Assembly: GCA_036506175.1 (NCBI GenBank)
Contig: DASXSE010000104.1
Span: 1 to 5,170 of the forward strand
Direction: 5' to 3'
Source: JAIBJP01 sp036506175
GTDB lineage: Bacteria > Actinomycetota > Thermoleophilia > Gaiellales > Gaiellaceae
DNA length: 5,170 bases
In this document: piece by piece, positions 1 to 5,043 of the stretch
How the letters are laid out: every line of letters begins with the position of its first letter
How positions within the stretch are numbered: the first letter of the stretch is position 1
Program-made: the position numbers and the translations under genes
Notes under the pieces: model-generated
What the model was told of the DNA's origin: nothing
Databases searched by the model: none
Seen by the model: the letters and a program-made list of their open reading frames with translations, nothing else

Positions 1-911
1 AGCGCAGCGAGCTCGACGGGCCGGAACGAGAGAGCAAGCGGCTCGATCGCCCAGGAGAGGAGAGCGACGGTGGGAATGAGGAACACGGCCACCTGGGCGC
101 TCGAAGCGAGCGCGATCTCCGCGGCGAGCGTGATCCGCCCCCGGTAGGCGACGACGACCGCGCCACCGTGCTCAGCGGCATTCCCGACGATTGCGACGAT
201 GACCGCCGCTACGAAGAAGTCGCTCAGGTGTGCGCGCTCGGCGAAGGTCTCCAGCGAGTGGACGAGGATCTCGGCGACGAAGGCCGTTAGCAGGGTCGCG
301 CCGGCGAGCACGCCGAGCGCGAGGGGTAACGACCATCCTTGTTCCTCTCCGGGCCCCTCGGAGACATACATGCGGCGATGGCGCGCGAGGGCCCGCCACG
401 TCACCCCGGCATAGACGAGCAAGAGGACGATGGAGACCGGCACGGAGAGCACGGCCACGGAATGCCTGTCCGGATCGCCGCTCCAGCCCGGAATGGCAGG
501 GACGAGGAAGAGCGCGGTCGCAAAGGCGACGAGCGCCAGCGAGGTCAGGCTGGACTCGCGGTCGAGCGGGCCGGAGCCTCCAAACGCGAGCGAGAACCCG
601 AGCACGAGGAGCAGGTTTCCGACCACGCTTCCGGTGAGCGAGCCGCGGACGACCTCCGTGAGCCCGTCGGCGACGGCGAAGAGGGCGATGATCAGCTCAG
701 GTGCGTTGCCGAAGGTTGCGTTGAGGAAGCCGCCGATCCCGGGGCCGGTATGAGTCGCTGCGTGGTCCGTCGCCTCGCCGATCAGCCACGCGAGGGGGAT
801 CAGCGCAGCAGCGGCGACGACGAACAAAGTGATGTCGCCGGCGCCCGCCCGGTCGAGGGCGATGACAAGCGGACCAAGCGCGAGCAGCGCATAGAGCGTT
901 TTGCGGACCAC
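1..911 (-). CDS. cax: Ca2+/H+ antiporter, Cax/CaCA family (3' end outside window)
   Basis: Reading the minus strand from GTG at 911 gives 303 codons with no stop, running off the left edge. The protein is very hydrophobic and has both CaCA signature repeats. Alpha-1 is GGFLNATFGNAPELIIAL at residues 60-77, with the transport glutamate at E72. Alpha-2 is IVGNAAEHGGAVVVA at 241-255, with E247. Each repeat is followed by its usual companion helix, GSLTGSVVGNLLLVLGFSLAFGG-like at 90-112 and ASSAQVAVFLIP at 269-280. A short polar loop with acidic residues at 185-190 separates the halves. In this family an inner-membrane protein exports Ca2+ in exchange for protons. Bacterial members usually have about 350 or more residues, so the last helix or two is missing here. 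GTG at 911 is the only start after the in-frame TAG at 927-929, and it leaves the first membrane segment intact. No ribosome binding site is visible. Substrate specificity (Ca2+ versus Na+ or other cations) cannot be read from the sequence. Confidence 0.93.
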   Translation of the reverse strand, partial: MVRKTLYALLALGPLVIALDRAGAGDITLFVVAAAALIPLAWLIGEATDHAATHTGPGIGGFLNATFGNAPELIIALFAVADGLTEVVRGSLTGSVVGNLLLVLGFSLAFGGSGPLDRESSLTSLALVAFATALFLVPAIPGWSGDPDRHSVAVLSVPVSIVLLLVYAGVTWRALARHRRMYVSEGPGEEQGWSLPLALGVLAGATLLTAFVAEILVHSLETFAERAHLSDFFVAAVIVAIVGNAAEHGGAVVVAYRGRITLAAEIALASSAQVAVFLIPTVALLSWAIEPLALSFRPVELAA

Positions 912-930
912 GCGGCGCGCACCCTAACGT
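901..930 (+). promoter_or_regulatory. Putative promoter of the HAD hydrolase gene
   Basis: TTGCGG at 901-906 and TAACGT at 925-930 are separated by 18 bp. The last T of the -10 lies 9 bp before the ATG at 939, which would give a leaderless or nearly leaderless mRNA. The same TTGCGG hexamer occurs at nearly the same distance before the gene at 1740. The -35 lies inside the first codons of the divergent antiporter gene. There is no Shine-Dalgarno sequence between this element and the ATG. Confidence 0.4.
921..926 (-). promoter_or_regulatory. Putative -10 element for the antiporter gene
   Basis: On the minus strand TAGGGT (926 down to 921) matches the TANNNT pattern. Its last T is 10 bp before the GTG at 911, so the transcript would have a leader of only a few bases. 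It shares the TA step at 925-926 with the -10 of the divergent HAD gene. I see no -35 element for this direction. This is a pattern match only. Confidence 0.35.
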
Positions 931-938
931 TGCCTTCG

Positions 939-1664
939 ATGATCGACGCCGTCCTCTTCGACTGGGGCGACACGCTCTTCCACTTCGCCTACGACGAAGC
1001 GCTGCTCGACGCCGGGTGGGAGGCCGGTCTCGCGGCGCTGGGCCGCGAAAGGCTTCCGACTCGCGCCGAGACTGCCGAGCGCTTCCGCGAGCGCTACGCG
1101 CCGCTCCTCTGGGTTCCCGGCTCCGTGGAGGAGATCGAGTACCCGGGGATGGTGCGCGAGCTGCTCGCAAGCTTCGGCATCGATGTCTCCGACGACGAAC
1201 TGGCGCGCTTCCTCGAGGCGGAGCACGCGGCCTGGGAGCCCGCCCGCCGGATCGGCGACTCCACACACGCGCTCCTCGATGCGCTCCGCGAGCGCGGGTT
1301 GAAGACCGGCCTGGTGTCGAACGCATTCGACCCGGGCTGGCTTCTTCACAACGATCTCGAGCGGATGGGACTGTCTGACCGCCTCGATGTCGCCGTCTTC
1401 TCCTCGGAGGTGGGCAAGCGCAAGCCGGACGAGACGATCTTTCTCGCTGCACTCGAGCCGCTCGGCGTGTCCGGCGAGCGCGCGCTCTTCGTCGGTGATC
1501 GCCGCTACGAGGACGTCCGCGGCGCGAAGCAGGTCGGCATGACGACCGTTCAGGCCTACTGGTTTCGCGCCGACGAGGACGAGCGCGGCCTGGAGCCCGA
1601 TTACGAAGCGTTCACGCCGATGGACGTCCTCAACGTCGTCCGCAGGCTCACCGGAGAGCTGTAG
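939..1664 (+). CDS. HAD-superfamily hydrolase (subfamily IA-like phosphatase)
   Basis: This is a 241-residue protein with the haloacid dehalogenase core. Motif I is FDWGDTL with the nucleophile D8. Motif II is LVSNAF with S127. Motif III is K162 in GKRKPDETIF. Motif IV is FVGDRRYEDVRGAKQVGM with D187, E191 and D192. Residues 15-95 form a helical cap between motifs I and II, as in subfamily IA (phosphoglycolate phosphatase or REG-2-like) enzymes. The likely reaction is hydrolysis of a small phosphorylated metabolite in the cytoplasm with Mg2+; the substrate cannot be predicted. The usual second aspartate of DxD is glycine (G10), with aspartate shifted one place to D11, as in the D-x-x-D-T form of REG-2-like proteins. 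I chose ATG at 939 because motif I follows immediately. The frame stays open for 200 codons upstream, but that stretch is antisense to the antiporter and is not coding. Length is normal for the family. Confidence 0.9.
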   Translation: MIDAVLFDWGDTLFHFAYDEALLDAGWEAGLAALGRERLPTRAETAERFRERYAPLLWVPGSVEEIEYPGMVRELLASFGIDVSDDELARFLEAEHAAWEPARRIGDSTHALLDALRERGLKTGLVSNAFDPGWLLHNDLERMGLSDRLDVAVFSSEVGKRKPDETIFLAALEPLGVSGERALFVGDRRYEDVRGAKQVGMTTVQAYWFRADEDERGLEPDYEAFTPMDVLNVVRRLTGEL

Positions 1665-1678
1665 GCCGCCGGCCTACA
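1660..1678 (+). terminator. Perfect dyad over the HAD stop codon, possible terminator
   Basis: TGTAGGCC and GGCCTACA form a perfect 8-bp stem around a GCC loop. The stop codon TAG (1662-1664) lies in the left arm. No U-tract follows, so it is not a classic intrinsic terminator. Such U-poor hairpins at gene ends are common in GC-rich actinobacteria. It could stop or stabilise the HAD transcript 62 bp before the next start codon. Confidence 0.45.
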
Positions 1679-1702
1679 CCCGGCTCCGCGGTCTGTCAAG
1701 TC

Positions 1703-1731
1703 TTGCGGGTAATCCACAGGTCCCCCACAAT
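1703..1731 (+). promoter_or_regulatory. Putative promoter of the cysteine-rich protein gene
   Basis: TTGCGG at 1703-1708 and CACAAT at 1726-1731 are spaced by 17 bp. The -10 matches TATAAT at four of six positions and ends 9 bp before the ATG at 1740, so transcription would begin at or just before the start codon. No Shine-Dalgarno sequence is present. The 9-bp direct repeat at 1711-1737 overlaps the spacer and the -10. Confidence 0.4.
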
Positions 1732-1737
1732 CCACAG
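1711..1737 (+). repeat. Two direct copies of AATCCACAG, DnaA-box-like
   Basis: AATCCACAG occurs at 1711-1719 and again at 1729-1737, 18 bp apart start to start. Taken with the preceding base, the 9-mers TAATCCACA (1710-1718) and CAATCCACA (1728-1736) match the DnaA box TTATCCACA at 8 and 7 of 9 positions. The repeats lie over the presumed promoter just before the ATG at 1740. They could be an operator pair or chance; no replication-origin genes are nearby. Confidence 0.4.
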
Positions 1738-1739
1738 CA

Positions 1740-2147
1740 ATGCAACGGCGCTTGCCACTCGTCCAAGAGCTTCCGCTCCGGCCCCAGGACGAGACCGAGT
1801 GCCGCCGTTGCGGGGTCCACTGCGACAAGGTCGTCTACCCCGCGGCATGCATCGCGCGGTCCTGCCCCTTCGTCTACGCGTACCAGGAGCGGGGGCGGAC
1901 GTACATCGGATGCATGCAGAAGGTCTACGACGTCGAGATCGACCTCGACGCGCTCCACGAGGCCCAGGGGCGCAAGGGCGGGTTCGGCGCAGTGAAGACG
2001 GTCCGGCAGCCGCTGCCGATGTGCAAAGCCGAGGTGGCGAGTTGCTACGAACACCGCACAGACAAACTCGGGTGCGTCAACCCCGAGTTCTACGAGATCC
2101 CGCGCGAGAAGCCTTCGTTCCGGGTTTTCGACCAGCAGAGCGCGTAG
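1740..2147 (+). CDS. Small cysteine-rich protein of unknown function
   Basis: I do not recognise this 135-residue protein. It has nine cysteines in two groups: C21, C24, C28, C37, C42 and C58 (spacing CxxCxxxC, then x8, x4, x15), and C95, C102 and C112. Histidines at 27, 73 and 105 could add ligands. This suggests a metal-binding protein, zinc or iron-sulfur, but nothing shows which. There is no signal peptide or membrane segment, so it is probably cytoplasmic. ATG at 1740 is the first start after the in-frame TAA at 1710-1712, and the first cysteine group is near the N-terminus. It has no ribosome binding site, and the presumed promoter predicts a leaderless mRNA. Its last 71 bp overlap the 3' end of the convergent nfo gene. 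In that overlap its codons stay mostly G/C-ending while the opposite frame's do not, which supports this frame as the selected one. It ends in a strong terminator. Confidence 0.8.
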   Translation: MQRRLPLVQELPLRPQDETECRRCGVHCDKVVYPAACIARSCPFVYAYQERGRTYIGCMQKVYDVEIDLDALHEAQGRKGGFGAVKTVRQPLPMCKAEVASCYEHRTDKLGCVNPEFYEIPREKPSFRVFDQQSA

Positions 2148-3009
2148 CGCTCTTTTTCTTTTTCATCCACCTGCCGTGCAGCGCCTTCAGCTTGCGGACC
2201 TCGTCGGAGTCGGGCCCATGCCCGTCCTTCCCGGGAACTTCGAGGATGGTCGGAAGGCCCTGAAGCCGCGGGTTGGATAGGAAGACGCCCAGCTTCTCAC
2301 CGAGCACACCCTCAGCCATGTTGGCGTGGCGATCGCGATTCGAGCCGCGCTCGGCGTCCGCGTCGTTCACGTGCAGCGCGCGCAACCGGTCGAGCCCGAT
2401 TCGGTCGTCCACCTCGTCGAGGCATGCGTCGAGCGCGCCCGAGTCGGTGACGTCCACGCCGGAGACCCAGAGGTGACAGGAATCGAGACAGATCCCGACG
2501 CGCTCATGGCGTCCGAGCCGGTCGACCAGGATCGCGAGCTCCTCCACCGAGCGCCCGATCGTGCCGCCGGCCCCCGCGGAGTTCTCGATGAGAAGCCAAG
2601 TGGTGTCGGAACAGTGCTCGAGCGCCTGCTGGAGCGCGGGGACGGCTCGGTCGAGGCCGGCGTCCAATCCTGCGCCCAGATGCGAGCCGACGTGGAAGAC
2701 GACTCCGTCGGCTTCGATCGCGCAGCCAACGTCGACTGTGTTGACGAGTGCGGCGACCGACTTCTCGTAGATGTCGTCGTCCGTTGCCGCGAGGTTGACG
2801 AGATAGACGGCGTGGCAGACGACGCCGTCGATCCCGGCCTCTCTACGCCGCTCCTTGAACCGCTCGAAGTTCGCCGGGTCGTGGTTCGTCGGTCTCCAGG
2901 TACGAGGGCTCTGCGTGAAGACCTGGACCGACTCGGCGCCGATCGCCTTGGCCCGGTCGATCGCGGTGTGGATCCCGCCCGAAACCGACACGTGGGCTCC
3001 GGGGATCAC
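2077..3009 (-). CDS. nfo: Endonuclease IV (AP endonuclease) with a basic C-terminal extension
   Basis: This 310-residue protein is a DNA repair enzyme of base excision repair. It cuts the backbone 5' to abasic sites, using three zinc ions in a TIM barrel. All nine metal ligands known from E. coli Nfo can be placed: H66, H106, E142, D176, H179, H213, D226, H228 and E257. They lie in recognisable blocks: VCHAVYLVNLA, VFHVGSHLG, LIENSAGAGG, CLDSCHLWVSG, LHVNDA, DRHANMAEG and TILEVPG. E. coli Nfo has 285 residues and the offset here is 3-4, so the family core ends near residue 281. Residues 282-310 are an extra tail, very rich in Lys and Arg. The tail is encoded antisense to the neighbour's terminator and last codons. 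The GTG start at 3009 is fixed by the N-terminal IPGAHVSVSGG motif. No ribosome binding site is visible. The gene is divergent from gltX with 17 bp between start codons. Confidence 0.96.
   Translation of the reverse strand: MIPGAHVSVSGGIHTAIDRAKAIGAESVQVFTQSPRTWRPTNHDPANFERFKERRREAGIDGVVCHAVYLVNLAATDDDIYEKSVAALVNTVDVGCAIEADGVVFHVGSHLGAGLDAGLDRAVPALQQALEHCSDTTWLLIENSAGAGGTIGRSVEELAILVDRLGRHERVGICLDSCHLWVSGVDVTDSGALDACLDEVDDRIGLDRLRALHVNDADAERGSNRDRHANMAEGVLGEKLGVFLSNPRLQGLPTILEVPGKDGHGPDSDEVRKLKALHGRWMKKKKSATRSAGRKPGTKASRAGSRRTRG
2137..2163 (+). terminator. Intrinsic terminator of the cysteine-rich protein gene
   Basis: AGAGCGC, loop GTA and GCGCTCT form a perfect 7-bp GC-rich stem at 2137-2153. 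It runs into an almost unbroken T-tract at 2153-2163, interrupted only by one C at 2158. The stop codon TAG (2145-2147) occupies part of the loop and right arm. The element lies wholly inside the nfo reading frame. On the minus strand the T-tract reads as four lysine codons of Nfo. In the minus direction the hairpin has no T-tract, so it should act only on plus-strand transcription. Confidence 0.85.
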
Positions 3010-3014
3010 CGCAC

Positions 3015-3021
3015 TACCATA
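3015..3021. promoter_or_regulatory. Putative shared symmetric -10 for nfo and gltX
   Basis: The heptamer TACCATA contains TACCAT on the plus strand (3015-3020) and TATGGT on the minus strand (3021-3016). Both fit TANNNT. The last T of each is exactly 7 bp from its start codon, gltX GTG at 3027 and nfo GTG at 3009. The two start codons are 17 bp apart with no Shine-Dalgarno sequence on either side. This is the geometry expected for two leaderless transcripts from one bidirectional promoter. I see no convincing -35 hexamers. Confidence 0.5.
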
Positions 3022-3026
3022 GCCGC

Positions 3027-4289
3027 GTGCCTCCGGTAGTTCGCTTCGCGCCCAGCCCGACGGGGTTCCTGCACATCGGCGGCGTCCACACGGCGCTCTT
3101 CAACTGGTTGTTCGCGCGCCACGAAGCAGGTGAGTTCCGCCTCCGGATCGAGAACACCGACACGAGTCGCGAGGTTGCCGAAGCGACGGAGCAGATCGAG
3201 GAGTCGCTGCGTTGGCTCGGCCTCGACTGGGACGGCCCGGCCACCTTCCAGCTCGACCGCATGGACCGCTGCAAGGAAGAGGCGGAGCGACTCGTGGAGG
3301 AAGGGAAGGCCTACGAGGACGAGGGTGCGATCCGCATCCGCATGCCCGACGACGGGACGACGGCATGGGATGACCTCATCCGCGGGCGCATCGAGTATCC
3401 GAACGAGAAGCTCGAGGACCTCGTGGCCGTCCGGGCGGACGGCCGGCCTACCTACAACTTTGCGTCGCCGGTCGAGGATTGGCTCGACGGGATCACTCAC
3501 GTGATCCGCGGCGAAGACCACATCTCCAACACGCCCAAGCAGATCCGCATCCTCGATGCGCTCGGCGCGCCTGTTCCGCGGTACGCCCACCTGGCGAACA
3601 TCCTCGGGCCGGACGGGCGGAAGCTGTCCAAGCGACACGGCGCGGTCTCCGTCGAGGAGTTCCGCAAGGAGGGTTATTACGCCCCCGCGGTTCTCAACTA
3701 CCTGGCGCTCCTCGGGTGGAGCTACGACGACCGCCGCGAGCTCTTCACGCGGGAGGAGCTCGTTGAGCTCTTCAGCCTCGACCGGGTGGGCGCCAGCCCG
3801 GCGGTCTTCGACTATCAGAAGCTGACGCACTTGAACGGTGTCTACGTGCGCGCGCTGCCGCTCGAAGAGTACGCGGACGTCCTCGTGTCCTATCTCCGTG
3901 AGCAGGGCTACGACTGGAACGAGGAACTCGTTCGTCGCGCCGCCCCGCTCGTCCAGGAGAAGATCGCCACGTTGGGCGAGTTCCCCGCTTTTGCCGGCTT
4001 TCTCTTCGGGCCTGTCGAGCCGGACCGGAAACTGATCGACGGCTCCGCTCCTTTGCTCGAGGAGGCGGGTGAAACCCTTGCGAGCGTCGAGCCGTTCGAG
4101 GCCGAGACGATCGAGGAGACCCTGCGCGCGCTCGCCGAGCGGTTAGGGCTCAAGCCGCGCGAGGCGTTTCAGCCGATTCGCGTAGCGGTTACCGGGTCGA
4201 AGGTCTCGCCCGGCCTCTTCGAGTCCATCGAGCTCCTCGGCCGGGAGGAAACTCTTGCCCGCCTTGGGGCCGCAGCCTCCGCGGCGTAG
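3027..4289 (+). CDS. gltX: Glutamyl-tRNA synthetase, compact form
   Basis: This class I aminoacyl-tRNA synthetase joins glutamate to tRNA-Glu in the cytoplasm using ATP. The N-terminal signature is FAPSPTGFLHIGG, with the HIGH-type motif HIGG at residues 16-19. The KMSKS-type loop is KLSKR at 199-203 within GPDGRKLSKRHGA. Other family blocks are FRLRIENTDTSR (37-48), RPTYNFASPVEDWLDGITHV (140-159) and IRGEDHISNTPKQ (160-172). The anticodon-binding helical domain fills about 260-420 and ends normally. Family members usually have about 465-490 residues; this one has 420. The shortfall maps to the segment after GKAY (residue 96), where a stretch of about 40-45 residues with zinc-binding cysteines is absent. 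The only cysteine left is C82. GTG at 3027 places MPPVVRF directly before the signature and no better start exists. Whether it also charges tRNA-Gln cannot be told from sequence alone. It is divergent from nfo and appears monocistronic. Confidence 0.97.
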   Translation: MPPVVRFAPSPTGFLHIGGVHTALFNWLFARHEAGEFRLRIENTDTSREVAEATEQIEESLRWLGLDWDGPATFQLDRMDRCKEEAERLVEEGKAYEDEGAIRIRMPDDGTTAWDDLIRGRIEYPNEKLEDLVAVRADGRPTYNFASPVEDWLDGITHVIRGEDHISNTPKQIRILDALGAPVPRYAHLANILGPDGRKLSKRHGAVSVEEFRKEGYYAPAVLNYLALLGWSYDDRRELFTREELVELFSLDRVGASPAVFDYQKLTHLNGVYVRALPLEEYADVLVSYLREQGYDWNEELVRRAAPLVQEKIATLGEFPAFAGFLFGPVEPDRKLIDGSAPLLEEAGETLASVEPFEAETIEETLRALAERLGLKPREAFQPIRVAVTGSKVSPGLFESIELLGREETLARLGAAASAA

Positions 4290-4349
4290 GAAGTGGCGAT
4301 CGAGCGCGATCTGGAACGCAAGCCACGATCGTCGCCGGCACTCGTCCGT

Positions 4350-4382
4350 GGGGCGCACGTCTGCGGCTGCCGTGTGTTCCCC
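4350..4382 (+). terminator. Possible gltX terminator hairpin
   Basis: Downstream of the gltX stop, GGGG at 4350-4353 pairs with CCCC at 4379-4382. The stem continues inward with CAC (4356-4358) against GTG (4374-4376), plus wobble pairs and one mismatch. A short T-containing tail (ATTTCT, 4393-4398) follows about 10 bases later. The distance makes it a weak intrinsic terminator. A smaller hairpin, GATCG with CGATC, lies at 4298-4311. Confidence 0.25.
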
Positions 4383-4400
4383 GGGGCGTACCATTTCTAA

Positions 4401-4424
4401 GTAAGAAAACGGCCACCCGGGCCG
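4401..4424 (-). terminator. Intrinsic terminator of the 199-aa membrane protein gene
   Basis: On the minus strand CGGCC, loop CGGGT and GGCCG form a 5-bp all-GC stem (4424 down to 4410). It is followed directly by TTTTCTT. It begins 6 bases after the TAA stop at 4430-4432. The T-tract is part of an A+T-rich island at 4394-4409 (TTTCT AAGTA AGAAA, with complementary arms) that stands out in this GC-rich region between two convergent genes. Confidence 0.65.
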
Positions 4425-4429
4425 GAGGG

Positions 4430-5029
4430 TTACGGCCGGTAGAGGATGAAGCCGCCCGCGAAGAGGGCAAGCCCCGCGGCCCAGACAGGCCAGGCGACGA
4501 GGACCGCGCCGGCGGTGAAGAGGAAGGCGCCGCCCAGGATCAGAACCGTGGCGAGGACCGCGGACATCGCCGTGCGGTCAGCATGTCTACGAGGTTCGCG
4601 CGTCTCTCGTACGGCTCGCTCGCGGGCGAGTGCCCGTGTCCGCTCGACCGCTCGAAGCCGCGCAAGCCGCACACGGAAGAGCGCCCCGCGCCACTCGTGC
4701 AGGAGTGAGTCGACGGCTTCGGAATCGCCGTTTTCGAGGGCGAAAGAGATGTCGGCGGTCGCATCCCGCGCCTCCGCAAGTGCATCGACGAGCTCGGTGT
4801 GCAGTGCCGCTGCCGAGGGGGGCGGATCGATTCCGACCGCCAGCTCCGCGCTTGCGTGGAGCGCGTACTGGAGTCCCGGAAGCTCGTCCGAGTGCTCGTC
4901 GATCAGCTCTTCAGAGGAGCTCTCGGCAATGCGCTCGAGGCGCGTAAGGGCGACCCCCACCCTTTCCCAGAGGTCCGTGACGGCTGCCGAATAAGCCTGC
5001 CGCTCGCCTCCCCGAACGGTCCTTTCCAT
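4430..5029 (-). CDS. Membrane-anchored protein of unknown function
   Basis: I do not recognise this 199-residue protein. Residues 1-150 look soluble and helical, with acidic stretches (35-50, 99-107) and then a strongly basic arginine-rich segment at 119-152. Two hydrophobic helices follow, at about 155-178 and 181-197, with only W180-P181 between them, and the protein ends at RP. The positive residues before the first helix predict a cytoplasmic N-terminal domain anchored by a tight C-terminal hairpin. There is no signal peptide. ATG at 5029 follows an in-frame TGA only three codons upstream (5039-5041), so no longer version is possible; a later start is conceivable but unsupported. No ribosome binding site is visible. 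TATGAT at 5043-5038 could be its own -10. The gene lies 9 bp after a probable membrane protein on the same strand, so the two may be co-transcribed. A terminator follows its stop. Confidence 0.75.
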   Translation of the reverse strand: MERTVRGGERQAYSAAVTDLWERVGVALTRLERIAESSSEELIDEHSDELPGLQYALHASAELAVGIDPPPSAAALHTELVDALAEARDATADISFALENGDSEAVDSLLHEWRGALFRVRLARLRAVERTRALARERAVRETREPRRHADRTAMSAVLATVLILGGAFLFTAGAVLVAWPVWAAGLALFAGGFILYRP

Positions 5030-5037
5030 GCCCGAGG

Positions 5038-5043
5038 ATCATA
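5038..5043 (-). promoter_or_regulatory. Putative -10 element for the 199-aa gene
   Basis: TATGAT on the minus strand matches TATAAT at five of six positions and ends 9 bp before the ATG at 5029. It contains the TGA stop (5041-5039) of the upstream partial gene. A perfect palindrome, CGAGATCTCG at 5058-5067, lies 15 bp further upstream, near where a -35 or operator would be. No clear -35 hexamer is seen. Confidence 0.4.

Noticed and set aside
339..938. Open plus-strand frame extending the HAD gene 200 codons upstream
   Set aside because: It is antisense to the antiporter, whose frame has clear family motifs. The translated stretch is low-complexity, charged sequence, and the HAD motif I sits right after ATG 939.
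697..1452. Minus-strand open frame of 251 codons across the HAD gene
   Set aside because: Arginine-rich, low-complexity translation typical of antisense frames in GC-rich coding DNA; the plus-strand HAD motifs explain the region.
2137..2163. Terminator acting in both directions
   Set aside because: On the minus strand the hairpin is preceded by A-residues and followed by no T-tract, so it should not terminate nfo transcription.
2326..3039. Plus-strand open frame of 237 codons across nfo
   Set aside because: Antisense to a complete endonuclease IV with all nine metal ligands, and it runs over the gltX start; no recognisable domain.
3006..3830. Minus-strand open frame of 274 codons across gltX
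   Set aside because: Antisense to an intact glutamyl-tRNA synthetase; its composition mirrors the codon bias of gltX and it would overlap the nfo start.
4290..4429. Possible tRNA gene or small ORF downstream of gltX, where tRNA-Gln/Glu genes sometimes lie
   Set aside because: No TTCGANNC-type T-loop, cloverleaf or credible small ORF could be found on either strand; only hairpins and an A+T-rich island are present.
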